A stretch of 64,000 bases of DNA from Clitopilus passeckerianus. Taxonomy: Eukaryota; Basidiomycota; Agaricomycetes; Agaricales; Entolomataceae. Numbering within the stretch: the stretch's first letter is position 1; each line of letters begins with the position of its first letter. Positions 10,265 to 22,274 of this stretch are shown one piece after another. The DNA lies in contig CALYLX010000101.1 of assembly GCA_944990035.1 (NCBI GenBank), forward strand, positions 1 through 64,000, given 5' to 3'. The notes below the pieces were generated by a model. It was given only the letters and a program-made list of their open reading frames with translations, was not told where the DNA came from and made no database searches. Position numbers and translations under genes: made by a program.

Positions 10265-10974
10265 TCTTTCAACAGATTACGGTGTTTTGTATAATAGAAT
10301 CCACCAACTGGAGTAGCTGAATGAGCCAGCCCCTGCTTATAGTGGACGATAGTCAGGAGCAAGAGATGGCAGCTGAGTCAGCGAGCTTAGGGCCGGCATT
10401 TTCAAGCTGGAAACAAGGTTTCAAAGTTCCGCGTTGGCCAGAAACAATCTTCTTGGGTCCAGGTCGTGTCAACATGTGGAAGGCTGATAAGTTCTTGTCG
10501 GTTCAAGGCAGCTTCGGACACAGCTTGCTTTCACCGAAATCGTCTGAATCCTCCCAGAATCGCCATAAGGCACAACTTGCAGATCAACGATAATTTGAGT
10601 TCAGTCATACCGCACACGCCTCGACAAGACTAGCGAAAACATCTTTCCCCTGCCAAATATGCTTCCATTCGAATCGGCTTTCTAGAAGTTGGAAGCTGAT
10701 TGGCAGTGATAGACTTGAAATGCCGTTAAAAAGCATGCTGGTTCCTGGCCAGTATGGCAATTCTCAAAAGTGCTCTGAGCCACCCAAGGTTTGGGCCCCT
10801 TACCCCCGCCTTTCCGACAGTGCCCCCTGGTGTCGATGTAGACGCCCGTTGCAGGGACACTGGCCCTCGATGTAGCCTCAAGCGTCCAGGGACAAATGAA
10901 CTACGTGCTTGTATAAGAACGCGAACGCGAGGTGTTCCAAGTCTATCTAAGCACCCAAATCCCACCGCAACATC
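10265..10974. other. Intergenic spacer
   Basis: Repeats the block upstream of copy 7 from about 10544. No supported gene. Confidence 0.5.
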
Positions 10975-11691
10975 ATGTCCATGAATAAAGAAGCTGAGGC
11001 CTACCGTACTATCAACCGCGTTTCATCTCCACCTGTCTACACCTTCCCTCCGCCTACCGGAATGATGCAGCCCTCATTCACGGGGACACCTCAATTTCAA
11101 ACCAATCCAAGCTCTCCCGTGGCGCCTATGAGTCAACTTCCACCTGCGAACCAATTCGGAATGATGCAGCCTGGGATGGCGAATACATTCCAAGTAGGTT
11201 GCTTGAACTTTTGAATCGCGTCTGTCGGCTAACATACTGAGCTAGGGCACTCAAATGAGCCAGAATAACCAGAATCCTACACAACAGCCTGGAATGATGC
11301 AGTATCCTGTGATAGTGCAGCAACAGCCAACGCAAGCTTCCACAGCAGCGCAGATTGGAGAGCAATACAGGGCCCAACGTGAGATTTTCAACTTTCATCC
11401 AAGTCGGATCTCTGATTTGGCAACCAAGAATTCGCGTTATGCGCTGTGGGGAATCACGAAAGAACTAAGAAGTATGGGATGCTGGGTGTTATCTGCGCTA
11501 TAGTGAGTGCTCTCGTTAATCGCTTCTCATTCAATTCCTCAACAGGATCGATCATCTAGGTGTTCTTCCCTATAGGATTGGTTTGCATGTTGTAAGTCTT
11601 CTTGGTGTATCCTTACCTCACAAGCCCCGGCTCACAACTCTTCAGTGCAGATGTCGAAGAAACATGTACGCGGTGCGGGAAGAGACTTTGA
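10975..11691 (+). CDS. BRI3-like tandem paralogue 8
   Basis: Five exons: 10975-11193, 11246-11378, 11429-11502 (74 nt), 11560-11591 (32 nt) and 11646-11691. It starts MSMNKEAEAYRTINRVSSPP and keeps PPVY (SSPPVYTFPPP). The first intron is phase 0, as in copy 7. The variable part ends AAQIGEQYRAQ. Module: FALCAVGNHERTKKYG, VFFPIGLVCML, DVEETCTRCGKRL. Last member of the array; the next gene is on the other strand. Confidence 0.78.
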
Positions 11692-11976
11692 TTTTTTTTG
11701 ATGGTTCGCGGAATTTGTGTTACTTTGTACTTTGTACTGTGCTTATATTATAATATTGTCCGTCGTTAAACGACTAGAGGGCTTCTTTGGAAGAGTTTTG
11801 AACACTGGCAGTTAGGTATAGTATTCGTCACCAAGCGGCGGGATATCGTTAGTATGTAAGGTATCCAAAATCAAATTAGGCATACATGAGGGGATATATG
11901 ATTCCTTCCTAGATCGTGGAGATTGTCCATTCAAATCATAAATGTCATCCATCCGCCCCACAGACGCGAGGTTCAA
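11692..11976. other. Convergent intergenic region
   Basis: Short spacer between the array and the minus-strand CorA-like gene. No gene seen. Confidence 0.4.
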
Positions 11977-14480
11977 TCAAGTTAGTTCGATTTCCTCCCT
12001 GATCGAACTGAGCGGGCCTGGGCTCTGAACGTGCTGCACATTTCCATCCTGCTCCCGCCCCGAGCGTGATAGCCCAGGTAGCCACAATCCACCTTCCTCT
12101 CCAAAGCCCGGCCTCTTCCCAGTGAACCCACTCGAACCAGTCGCCGCATCTCCTCCACTTTCATTATCTGGTTTACGGTTTCCCCGGCGTATTCCAAACC
12201 GGGGTCGGGGCCACTTCTTCCTTGGACGAGTCTTTTGGGGCGAGGCAGCCACTTTAACGTCCTCGCTGGCACTCCGTTGCATCTGGTTTCTTTCGGCCAA
12301 GAAATCGGACAGCATGATGACGGGCCAAACAGCGCGTTGAAGAGCCACGGGCCAGGATCGAACAGATACCCATCTGGTACTCGATCCACCTGCCCCAACG
12401 TATGTCGAAGACCCGTAAGAGGTGGGTGGTTGCTGTGTTGGATTCGTCCGAGGATTCGTCCCTTTTGTAGTTTTGAATGGATACTGGAACGCGATGATCG
12501 TCCAGGTGGTCAAGAGTGTGAGTAAAACAGTTGCAACAGCGTAGTGCCCGAGAGTTTGTTTTGTGCCGGGATTGATTTCAGCCACGTTCATTCCGAAAAC
12601 GGTCTAAACGGAAGGGTGGTTAGGCTCTGAATGAACAAGAACCAAGGGTACATACTGCAACAAAAGATGACGGAAGGAAGATCATAGTTAGATACGCAAT
12701 TTGCTTCATCGCTACGTGAAAGAAGTGAGCAAGAGCCTAACACGGATGATACCAATAACTTACCTGCACTGTCTGCAACAGTAGCCTCCGCAAGCCTCTG
12801 CATATATTTACTATCTTCGATATTGACACGACTGAACCCTAGGTGCATGACATTCTTCAACCGCTTCGCCATCATCGCTCTGGTATCTTCAAGCCTTTTG
12901 ATCTCTCGAAGTAGGCTATCGCATTCCGTATGGAGACGTTCATTCGAGCGTTCCCTCAGTTTACGTTCATCAAAATCAGGATGTTCCAAAGCCGGGTTTG
13001 GAGTGTCACGAATAAAAACCACAGCTTTTTGGAAATCCTCTAGGAGGGCACCATAATGGAGGATGTGAGCATGCACAATGTGAAGCTCGGTAGTGAGGTA
13101 TAGAGGGTTGGTGTTGATGACGTTTGATTCCTGAACGGAAACGAAGGATCAGTTGACGAAGGTACAACGAGTGCGAACAAAGCTTACGAGGCTGCCAACA
13201 TGCATATACAGGTACTCAAAGGCCTCATCCCAGGCATAGAGCGGATACCACATGAGAGCCAGCAACACAAACGTCGGATCTGAAAACTCGGCAAAAATAT
13301 GCGACCAATAGACTGAGCGTCCGACAAGAGCCAATCGCTTGTGCAGGGTACTTGCTGGGGTCGTTCTGTGTTTTGTAGGTGGATGGAAGGAAATGATGGT
13401 ACTCGAACCACCAGCCGATGGGGATGAGGGTGATGAGGGGGAGGTGGGCGAAGGTGCCTCATCTGAGGACGACGATGCAGGCTGCGGTGGTGGGCGAACA
13501 CGGATCAAATGTAGGGCGATAAGGTCAGGTAGGAGGATATGGTCACTCGAACTGAGGAGCAAGGGCGCTTGGGTATCAATTATCTGATCGGGGAGGTCAT
13601 CTTGGCCCATAGTGGATATGGAGCTTGCGTCGTCGACGAATGCAGCGTCACGATCCCCCATGAAGAACTGAGATGCAGGCGTTGGTGGCACTGTTGTTGT
13701 AGGGTTATCCATTGAGCGAACGAAGCGCAGAGTTATAGTGATATCTAGGATTCCACGTTATCAGAGATGTTAAATGACGATGGAACAACAGCACGCACGA
13801 TCTCCCTCTCCAGGGTCTACGGATTCTTGGTATCTTGAGGGTATCCATCCTAGCGAGGAGGACCAGAAGAAGGGTTCAACGTTATATCTACGATTGGGTA
13901 TTCAGCCTCCAGTTGAAATATGATACGTTTGGGCAACTTACTTTGTCCCTATCATTTGCAAGACTGGGCCTGACAGCTCATCCAGAAACATCGCTCTCAA
14001 ACTCGTGGTACTCGGGCGCTAAATATGCGTTGAGAACCGGGAGAAAACGACCAAAGTAGTATACTCACTGGGTTGATCATAAATCGCCAATGTGCCTCAT
14101 TCCGTTCTCTCGTGATAGGCAGAGTTTGAGGAGGGCTGAATGTCCCATCGCGGTTGATATCAGAATAGTATAGGGTACACGAGTCCACTGCGCGGTGCTT
14201 CACGATGCGTGCAATACGACTTCTCTGCTGCTGGCCGTCGGTCCAGTTAGGGTATAAAGACTGAGGGTATCCTTTCCAACAGTGGTTGCATTTGGCGCGA
14301 TCTATATGAGTGCACTTCTCCGCTGGGTTCTTCTCAGTCGGTGGCTCATTGAGCTGTTTCTGGTCAACCTTTGAAATGCAGAGAATTAGTCATGAAGATT
14401 GAAATTGAAATGCAGCCAAAAGCACGTACTGGGTCATCAACATCGAGAAATGGCCAAGGTCCTACGAATTTCGTCAGCTC
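11977..14480 (-). CDS. CorA-like magnesium transporter family protein (agaric type), 5' end unresolved
   Basis: Exons on the minus strand: 14430-(about 14480), 14069-14368, 13942-14018, 13799-13887, 13188-13744, 12764-13130, 12656-12711 and 11977-12603. The 691 codons from 14368 to the stop are all in frame. Landmarks: KCNHCWKGYPQSLYP, MFLDELSGPVLQMIG, IIDTQAPLLLSSSDH, VVFIRDTPNPALEHPDFD, a coiled-coil (RLKNVMHLGFSRVNIEDS), then MKQIAYLTMIFLPSSFVA and GMNVAEINPGT followed by a second hydrophobic helix. Two C-terminal TM helices with GMN between them are the CorA signature. A basic, Ser/Pro-rich cytosolic tail of about 140 aa follows. The first exon could not be closed: TGA precedes CTG-ACT-GGG at about 14500 and no good ATG joins it, so a further upstream exon is likely. 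Confidence 0.75.
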
Positions 14481-15020
14481 TTGCCCAGTCAGTCAAGCAT
14501 TTCTCTCCATACCAGACGGCGTCGCATGCCGGTGACAGGGCGCAGGCATTCTTGGGGGCATCTCATTGGGTCCCATTGGTGGCCCGAACATCGTATTCAC
14601 CGTCATCGCCGTCCCCTTCCGTCGGGGCATGGCAGAGTCCCTCCGAGTGGGCTCCATCTGCTAAGAAATGCTGGGGGTAACAGCAGGTCAGTGTGAAGGG
14701 CAAGCCAAGGGTCTGCGCTGTGTCGTGCTAAGCGACACGCATTCATCACCAAGAGAATTCATGCCGTTCGGGGTACTGTTTTGGGAGAGATGTAGGCGCC
14801 CAGGGACAGCCACGACCGATGACTGCGGGTTGCTTTCACACCTTTTGCTTGACAGCACTGAGTTCGCAAACAAGTTGCCAAGGTCAAAATGGTGTGAAGC
14901 GTGGTTTGCGTATGTTCCTCGTACAACTCTAATGTTACAACATTGTCCAGTTCTAAATGACTAAATTACAATAGATAATACTACGACCTGAGTGGTAAAT
15001 TAGGCCTGTCGGGAGTTCAA
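14481..15020. other. Intergenic, may hold first exon of the CorA-like gene
   Basis: No clear gene. The missing start exon of the minus-strand CorA-like gene should be here. ORFs on the plus strand look like chance. Confidence 0.4.
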
Positions 15021-18000
15021 TCAGCCGACGAACGTGTATGAGGATGAGGTTGCATACCCAAAAGTCATTCCTTCTGGTAATTTTACGAGTGGAGTGTTAT
15101 TCCAATCCAGAGTCTCTTTATAGACTCGATTCCCCCACCAATACTGGATGGTGTTCTCCCCAAGGTGCCCATTAAGCGGATATTGAAGACTGAGGCAGTG
15201 GTGAGAAGGCGGAAAGTCCAAAAAATGAGCCAGCTGCGTACCAAAAATAGACAATTATTACACCAATGGCCGTTCCAGCGTCCAAAGCAGCAGACAAGAC
15301 ATCTGTGGTGAAGTTCGGGATGAAATGACTCTCGGGCCTAGTCGTTAAGAACGTTGCTTACAATTGTATTTAGCCCAATATGAGAAGTGCCTCCGCCGCA
15401 CAATATATTGGAATAGGAAACCGATGATTGCCCAAGGAACATAGTTGATAGCCGTTGCAGGCGGTATTGAGGATACACCGTTGAAAATGAGTCTGTTAAT
15501 TGTTAGCTTATTGAACATTGAAGAGGGAGTCAATGCTGCTTACGGGAAACTGGAATAGGCTGTCAGAGATAACACTTTGGTGCATTAGAAAACAACTTAC
15601 TTGATGTAATTGAGAAAGCTGTTGGGGTATTTGCGCGTGAACAACCAGAGTAGAACAGGACAAGCAGCTCCAATCAAGAAGAAGAAAACTAGGGCTACCA
15701 GTGGGGTTAGGATCGTCAATGAAGCGTTCAAAATCCATAATACATACCGCTGTCAATAAACGTCAGAAAAGAGCTTGAGTATAGGGAGTAGGAAAATAGC
15801 GCTTACTAATAGACCTTTCCTTTTGCGAATTGCCAGGCTGGTCCGATGAGACCCCACTTGGGAAACTTGAATAAAAATTGTGGAGATAATATCATTGAGA
15901 AATCTCACGACAACAGAAGCAGTGCCAAAGACCCTCGTAGAGGCGCATGTAAAGCTGAATGGGTTGTTAGCATCCCCCAGAATAGTATTTGCAAGAAGAC
16001 ATACTTATTGGGCTGTTCCTCATCGCAGAAATTGCTAATTGCACTATCATGAATTACATCGTCCCCAGCTCCAGACGAGCAACTTACGGTATATGGGTAA
16101 ACATCCTATAAGGCGTGTCCATTAGCATTTCCTAATGTCATTGTGTGCGCAACATCCACGTACCAGGTCGTCACTGCTAGTTGCACAGTGCCAGCTATAA
16201 TTGTAGCCACCACCTGAGCCCAGAACATTGGCCGTGGCGGCACCTAAGGCGTGTCAGAGATAAATGAGGCCCGGACCATGTGCTCCGTACCTTCATATAG
16301 CTAAGAAGCCAAGTCAACGGCGAGTTCGGAGGTGAGATAGCGACGTGTACTCACTGTCCAAGTTTAAAATCCTGGGTAAATTGCATAGCTGAGATGCGAA
16401 CATAAGAAACTTTTTCAAGACCTCTTCCGCAAAAAAGACGAACCTTGAGACATAGTAATATATCCATAAGTCTGTAAAATTCAGTCAGAACTTCACCCCA
16501 AAGTCATTCGCCAAGTTATTCCTCACTTTGAATCTAATCACAAAATTAGCTCCGCCATCACATGGTCAAGCCTGCCCAGAAATTGATTACTCACATCATC
16601 ATCGCATTTGGTTTTCCTAAACAGACGCAAAACGTCAACACACACCAGCCAGGGCCAATACAAATCATCACACAACGCACCTGGTATCAAAAAGCCAATT
16701 ATCAACTCCGTGATAACGCTGTGAAAAAGTGGCAGACACATGTTAGAGAAGGGCTGTGCTTTCCTGGGGTACCACCACAAAGAGCTCGGATGGAGCTTAG
16801 ATACTTACTTCAGGCCTATCTGACGGTTCGTGACAGCTTGGATCATGCCTGTGGAAGAGTGGCTGATAAGCAAAGGTTCAGTGGCGAAAGAGATATTGAT
16901 ATGACCTATGGGGATCACGTAGATCAGAGCTGGGCCGAATAAGTCAGTGGTAGTTCATTAAGGACGAATCAAGACACACCGATGACAAGCGCAATGACAA
17001 GAGCCCATATCGTCATGCCTGTGGGCCAGACTTGGATGGTTACGCAGGCGAAAGTGAAAGTAATGGCTAAACAGAGTGATGAGCCCCACAACATGGAAAG
17101 GCAGGAGCAAACATACCAAATATGCCTAGATAATACCACTCTGGTACTTGTGGATATTTGGCCATTAATCGAGCATGGATATCAGGCTGCTCGCGAAGAG
17201 ACCTCTTGAACTGAATCTTGATAGGTTGCCAGAAGTGTATAATGGCATGAGTGATCGTCGCTGTTCCAATGAGTAAATGACCCCAGCAATATTGTTGTAA
17301 TAAGGGTGAGGCATACCAGTGATTGAGAGGAAGGATAATCCATAGGACATGACGAATGTAATTCTGAAAATATTCCATGAGAAATGTGAGCCGAACCGAA
17401 TTAAGCGCAGTACTCACGAAAGATACACTGGACTATATGCCAAATACTGGTCTTTCCGGAAGCTCTTGGTCTGTTGGTCTAGGATCCGCTTGATGTCATA
17501 TTTCTTGCCCTTGTTATCGAATGCGTTATTGGACGATATAGGAAGGTACTGGGTGTACCAAACTCCTTTGTACTAGTGACCAACATGAGCTTGAGGGCAA
17601 GGTGATAGGTGAAGCCAAGAACGACTCACGTAGAGAATGGGTGTTAAGAACCCTAGAAGAAAATTTTAGTGTCAAGGGAAAAAAAAACGAGGTGAAGTCA
17701 ATTCTTACAGTAGAAGAAAACGAAGCCAATCATAATATTCGCTTCAGCCCACCCTACAGGCCAACGAATGTCAGAACCATCTCCAAACCACCTAGAATGG
17801 AATGTTTCATACATGGCGACGCCAGCCTATTCCCATCCGCATTCAATCAGTTTCCGCACCGCAAAAAAATAGGGCCAAGGGGAATCTACTCACGGACTCC
17901 CAATATACGCAATCTGATTCCAGTCAAACGTCAATATCGAGAACCCCAACCCCGACCGATACCCGAAAAGCTGGTTGACTTTCTGCAAAGACGCAAACGC

Positions 18001-19405
18001 CACAAAATTGGGACCATCAATATGAGCCAATCATACTCAGAAATGACGTGACTAACCACATTCTGCGGCGCGATCCAGCAAACCCAGGTGAAGACGCTAC
18101 AGAGCGATGGGAGAGAAGGGAGGTTGTTTAGATGTCGACGTTCACGAAGTAAAACGGCCCGTGCGCCGCTGCGGGCGACGGGCCAAGGAGAGAAGGGAAG
18201 TCATACCTGAGTGCTTGGAAGAGGTATCCAGGAACAAAGTCTATACGGGGGAATGGTCAGAAATTTTTCGAGAGAATGCACCGAAGGGAGGGAGTGCTTA
18301 CACCAGACGACTGCGCCGATGAAAGCATAGGTGAAATATCGTTCTCGCGAGAGACCTTCGTGTTGCCCAATTCCAGCATAGCTTTGTGAGTGGAGGGTAT
18401 TGAAGAGGGCGCAGGAGACGAGGGTGTTTGGCCAGACTTTTGTCGTCGAATTTGTAGTTAGCTCAAGGGTGTCCGTTGATCCATAGACTCACTCATAGAA
18501 GGCGGTGATACAAGGAAGCGCTTTGCGAGCCCGCCGATTGAGAACCCGATAAGCTGAGTCGACATTACCAGTAGCCACGCATCTAGAAACGAGAATCAGT
18601 AGCCTGAAGAAAGGGCCAGAACCGCGAAAGACGAACATAAAAAGCCAAAGTTTTCGTCGTAGAAGAGGCGTTGGACAGCGATTATATCCGTCGCATATGC
18701 ACTGGTAGCTCCAACACCGGCCATAACAGTAACTAGAACATGTTCTTTGATGCTGAAAGGGCCTGGATTTATCTCGATGCCGAGCACTCGAACGTCCGGT
18801 AGGAAGCGTGCCCACAGCCGACCAAATGGGAACACCAGCAGTTGTGCCACCAGCTATATTCCGCAGTGTCAGAAACATCATCAGGGAAGCTATGAAGGAG
18901 GTACGCACACTCCCAATCGACACCGACGGATATCGGAAATAGAAGAACTGGTTCATCCCTGGTATCACTATTGCCCACAATATCCCCAACACCCACGCCC
19001 TCAATGTCGAAGCTGGCATATCTGGATCGTCGAAATTGGCCACGGCAGATCGAACTTCTGGATATGGGGAGTCATCCTCTGGTGGGCAAAGGTTATGAGT
19101 ATCTGATGCAACGACGGAAGCTGCGGAGAGGGCGAACGCACCGAATGAAGAATCGCTATCGAGATTCGGGTCGAATACTTCGTATATCTCGCTCCTGCGC
19201 CGTGATACGTCTTCGACTGAGTCCAGTTTTTCGGCAGAAGGGGTTGCGACACTCTCTGTGGGATTGGGCGTCAGTTAGTTCGGTTATCCGGACAGGAATT
19301 TCGGCTTAAGTGGTACGGACCTATTGATTTCTCTTCGTCCCTGTATCGATAGGACAGGTATATTATGTTTGGATGGGTATCTTCCGGTACTTGGGTATCG
19401 CTCAT
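15021..19405 (-). CDS. Oligopeptide transporter, OPT family
   Basis: A large minus-strand gene with about 20 short introns. The N-terminal region reads PPEDDSPYPEVRSAVAN, then DDPDMPASTLRAWVLG and PGMNQFFYFRYPSVSIG. The family signature NPGPFSIKEHVLVTVMA and AYATDIIAVQRLFYD follow (about 18600-18850). Later segments include LREQPDIHARLMAKYPQVPE (17100-17200), VPPRPMFWAQVVATIIAGTV (16200s), a TGTAIGVIIVYF-like helix and WWGNRVYKETLDW near the C-terminus. OPT proteins are plasma-membrane proton-coupled importers of tetra- and pentapeptides or related thiol peptides. I prefer ATG 19405 (MSDTQVPEDTHPNII), but the frame stays open to an ATG at 19708. The C-terminus (TFGYATSSSYTFVG) is slightly longer than usual. 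Every segment I checked splices in frame, so the gene looks intact. Confidence 0.85.
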
Positions 19406-22274
19406 TTCATCACTCTCTTCCCGCCGGCCGTGTTCTGGATCTACGTCCGCCGTTTTGGACGTGATTGAAGAACCACGAGCCGGTGCCGGTGCGTAGTGAA
19501 ACGAAGACGTGGTCGAAGATAGGGAGAATGGTTGGGAGTGAGGATGTGTGTTGATAACAGTAGCCGGGACAATGGAATATACAGGTTGGATAGATAAGCT
19601 GCGACGGCGTCTGCGGGTATCCTTCTGACCAGTAGCTATGTCGTTGCCGTCGCTGGCAATTATAAGGGTTGAACGTCGTGGAGGAAGGAAAAGGGAAATA
19701 TGGTACACTGAATGTAAGGAGAGAGAGCGGATAGGGTGGGCAAGGTTGGAAGGGGAATATGACAGCCACGGTTGAGGTGCATCAGTCCATTTGCGGGGAT
19801 AACTGTGCCTTCAAGTCAAGAACTCTTCCTCAGGTACATCCACGTGTTGCAACTAAAGATTTCTCAGATTTCTCTTAGAATTCGATACTAATAGATAACA
19901 TAACGCTGATAACATTTCAAAAGAAAAACCCTCGACTGCTTGACTTTAGCATTGGAGTCATTCGCAGGTGGTGTGAACATTACACCAAAACAAGCCAACT
20001 CCATCATGATTGCGGCGCAGAGATGCTCGTGCTTTGTTCCTTACATTGTCGCTGAATCTTGACAGACTGCTCACTCGTCAGCGAAAAGCCTTCCATCAGT
20101 AGCCTTGCCTGGTATCTCCACCGCCGGTAGAGACCATTCCAGCCACGCACCCTAGAGTTTCGCCGACCCTGTGCTCAGGCGGTCAGGACTGCTCTGATAA
20201 CTGGAGTTCCAGTCCTTACTTTACCCATGTCAAACCTGTAACCTCCTGACTTCGTCTTGGTACCCTCAGATAGCCGGTAATTTCGTTGCTACGTTCGAAT
20301 CATGACATAGCTCGTAAAAAACTTGCCTTCAAGCAAGAATCAACTGATATTTCCACATTCACGCCTCCGAGTCATCACGTCAGCCATACTCTTGGTGCAG
20401 CTTGGTGTCCTTAGCCAAACGCCCAGAAAATATACAAAGTTTCCAATCCGTTTTTCTAAGAGAACATGGTTCATGTTCCCTCCGGATGAAACACCCGGTA
20501 GTCCAAAGGGTCCCTCTGATATCGTCCCCACCTATGTTCCGCTCGTCGCTTGATATATCAAGATCCATAACCGAAATATCTTCCAGGAAAGGAACTCATC
20601 TACCAAGTTTAACTCTTCCTCTCTGATGATCCTGCAGCTCCCCATATATTCATGTGCCCCGTGAAAGTCGTCATCAGCTAGTGGGTCCTTATCAATCATA
20701 GAGGACCCTTGGGATCTTGATTTCCCTGGCAGATTCTCGCTATCAAGAGAGTCCGGTATCTCGACGATTCATACTCAATACACTCTCGTAGCACCAAAGG
20801 TATTAATATTCTGGGGGATCGACAGCGGTCCGGCAAGGACAAACAGCTGCTGCGGTCCTGCTTGGCGCTCTCAGATATTTCCAGAGGCGCAATCTCTTCT
20901 CAGCCCCCCAGTGCTCAACCATCTCTCCCTGCACCCCCTCGACCAAAATACGACGAAAACCTGACAAGTATCTCCTATCCATGGTAGAACCGCGTCGGGA
21001 CGTCATTTTGTCCCCATTTTGGCATGAGGCGTCACGGATAAATCAAGAATAACCAAGAGATTACTGCCGACGGCCGAGAAGCGATTCACAGAGACTGTGG
21101 GAAGCAGTGGGAAAGCGGGTCTGGATGAGGGACACGGATCGAATGCTAAACCCGACCATTCAATTGTTTCTGTAATTATGTATTGGTAAAGCTACGTTTC
21201 CAATCCTCCATCCTGAGAGTAATGGTGGCACTGGTCCCTTGATACGAAGATAAAGACACGGCCGTGGTATTCTATTCAAGATAATCAAGAGTACATGTCA
21301 TAACCCTCAGGGCTAGTGCCGGAGCTAGGTTAACAATCGTCACCCAATCGCTGTAGTAGAGGGGACTCACCCATTCGAGTCCTGAAAATCCAGTGATGAT
21401 TTTATATTTATTGAGACTGTCGGAAAAATGGCTCCCTTCCACTCGTAGAATAATCCAACGTTTCGCTATATATTAAATTGAGAGCAATGAGAAGAAAAAC
21501 CTGGGGTTTGACTTGAGGGCGACCAAAATACTCGGTTTTGCGCCACTCCACATGTTGCCCATTTTCTCGATCACAACTTGACACAAACCCGAACCCGCGA
21601 AATACAGTCTAAACTTTAAAGGCAGCGAAACCGATGTCATTGTTTTCTCTCGGATCTTCAAACAAAACGACACCCAGTGATAACAACTTTGTATGTAGCA
21701 TATGGGTGCATGCCGTATTTGGCTTCGACGATCAGGGTGTAGACCAAGACAGGTTCGATGGTATATCGTTCATGGTTGGAACTTAGGTTCTCAGCCTCCA
21801 CTATGAAAGGGCGTGTTTGAACATATGACACCGATGTCGCCATCGTTGCTCATCCCGGGACAGGCCATGGCAGTGTCTGTCCACGCAGGTAGCAGGCCCG
21901 TAGCTCGTCCCGGTATTCAAACCATGCGTCTCCTACGGCTTCGATTCTGTCCTATCGATGTCATAGTATTCGCCGCCGGGCTGCTTCTCGATTGAGTGTT
22001 CTGGAATGCGCAGTTAGAACGCATGAAAGCTCGTATGTTACCGGCCATGTTTCCGGAGAAAACGGATGGCAAGGCTTGTGATTCTACGGAGGTTCGTGAA
22101 GTAACGTAAAGGCATGCCATTCATCAGTTGCTCGAGAGGGTCCAACGGTCCGTGGCTTCGTACGTTGAAGTAAAAAGAAGAAGGGCTACATCCTAATTGA
22201 ATTGAACGACGAGTTGAGTTGTAGAACCACATTTGACTTGATCAGATAACGAATCCGTGGGCCACCTTAGCTCC
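19406..22274. other. Long intergenic region, no gene recognised
   Basis: About 2.9 kb between the OPT 5' end and the COG3 3' end. A minus-strand open stretch at about 20340-20720 contains EEELNLVDEFLSWKIF but is broken by a TAG and resembles nothing I know. It may be gene debris. Nothing else can be supported. Confidence 0.4.

Larger units (their letters stand above)
9081..11691 (+). repeat. Older tandem segmental duplication (units about 9081-10264 and 10544-11691)
   Basis: Each unit carries upstream DNA plus a five-exon BRI3-like gene. The ATGs are 1453 bp apart. Shared upstream words include tgaatcctcccagaat and ccgcacacgcctc; shared gene features include the extra phase-0 intron after ...Q. 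Divergence is greater than between copies 4 and 5, so this event is older. Confidence 0.7.

Noticed and set aside
16562..18322. Several plus-strand ORFs over the OPT gene
   Set aside because: They run antisense to exons whose minus-strand product is a clear OPT transporter.
20340..20720. Minus-strand open stretch with EEELNLVDEFLSW
   Set aside because: Broken by a stop, with no recognisable family; possibly debris but not supportable.
21310..21390. tRNA-like gactcacccattcgagtc hairpin
   Set aside because: The loop is eight bases and no D-arm or acceptor stem is present.
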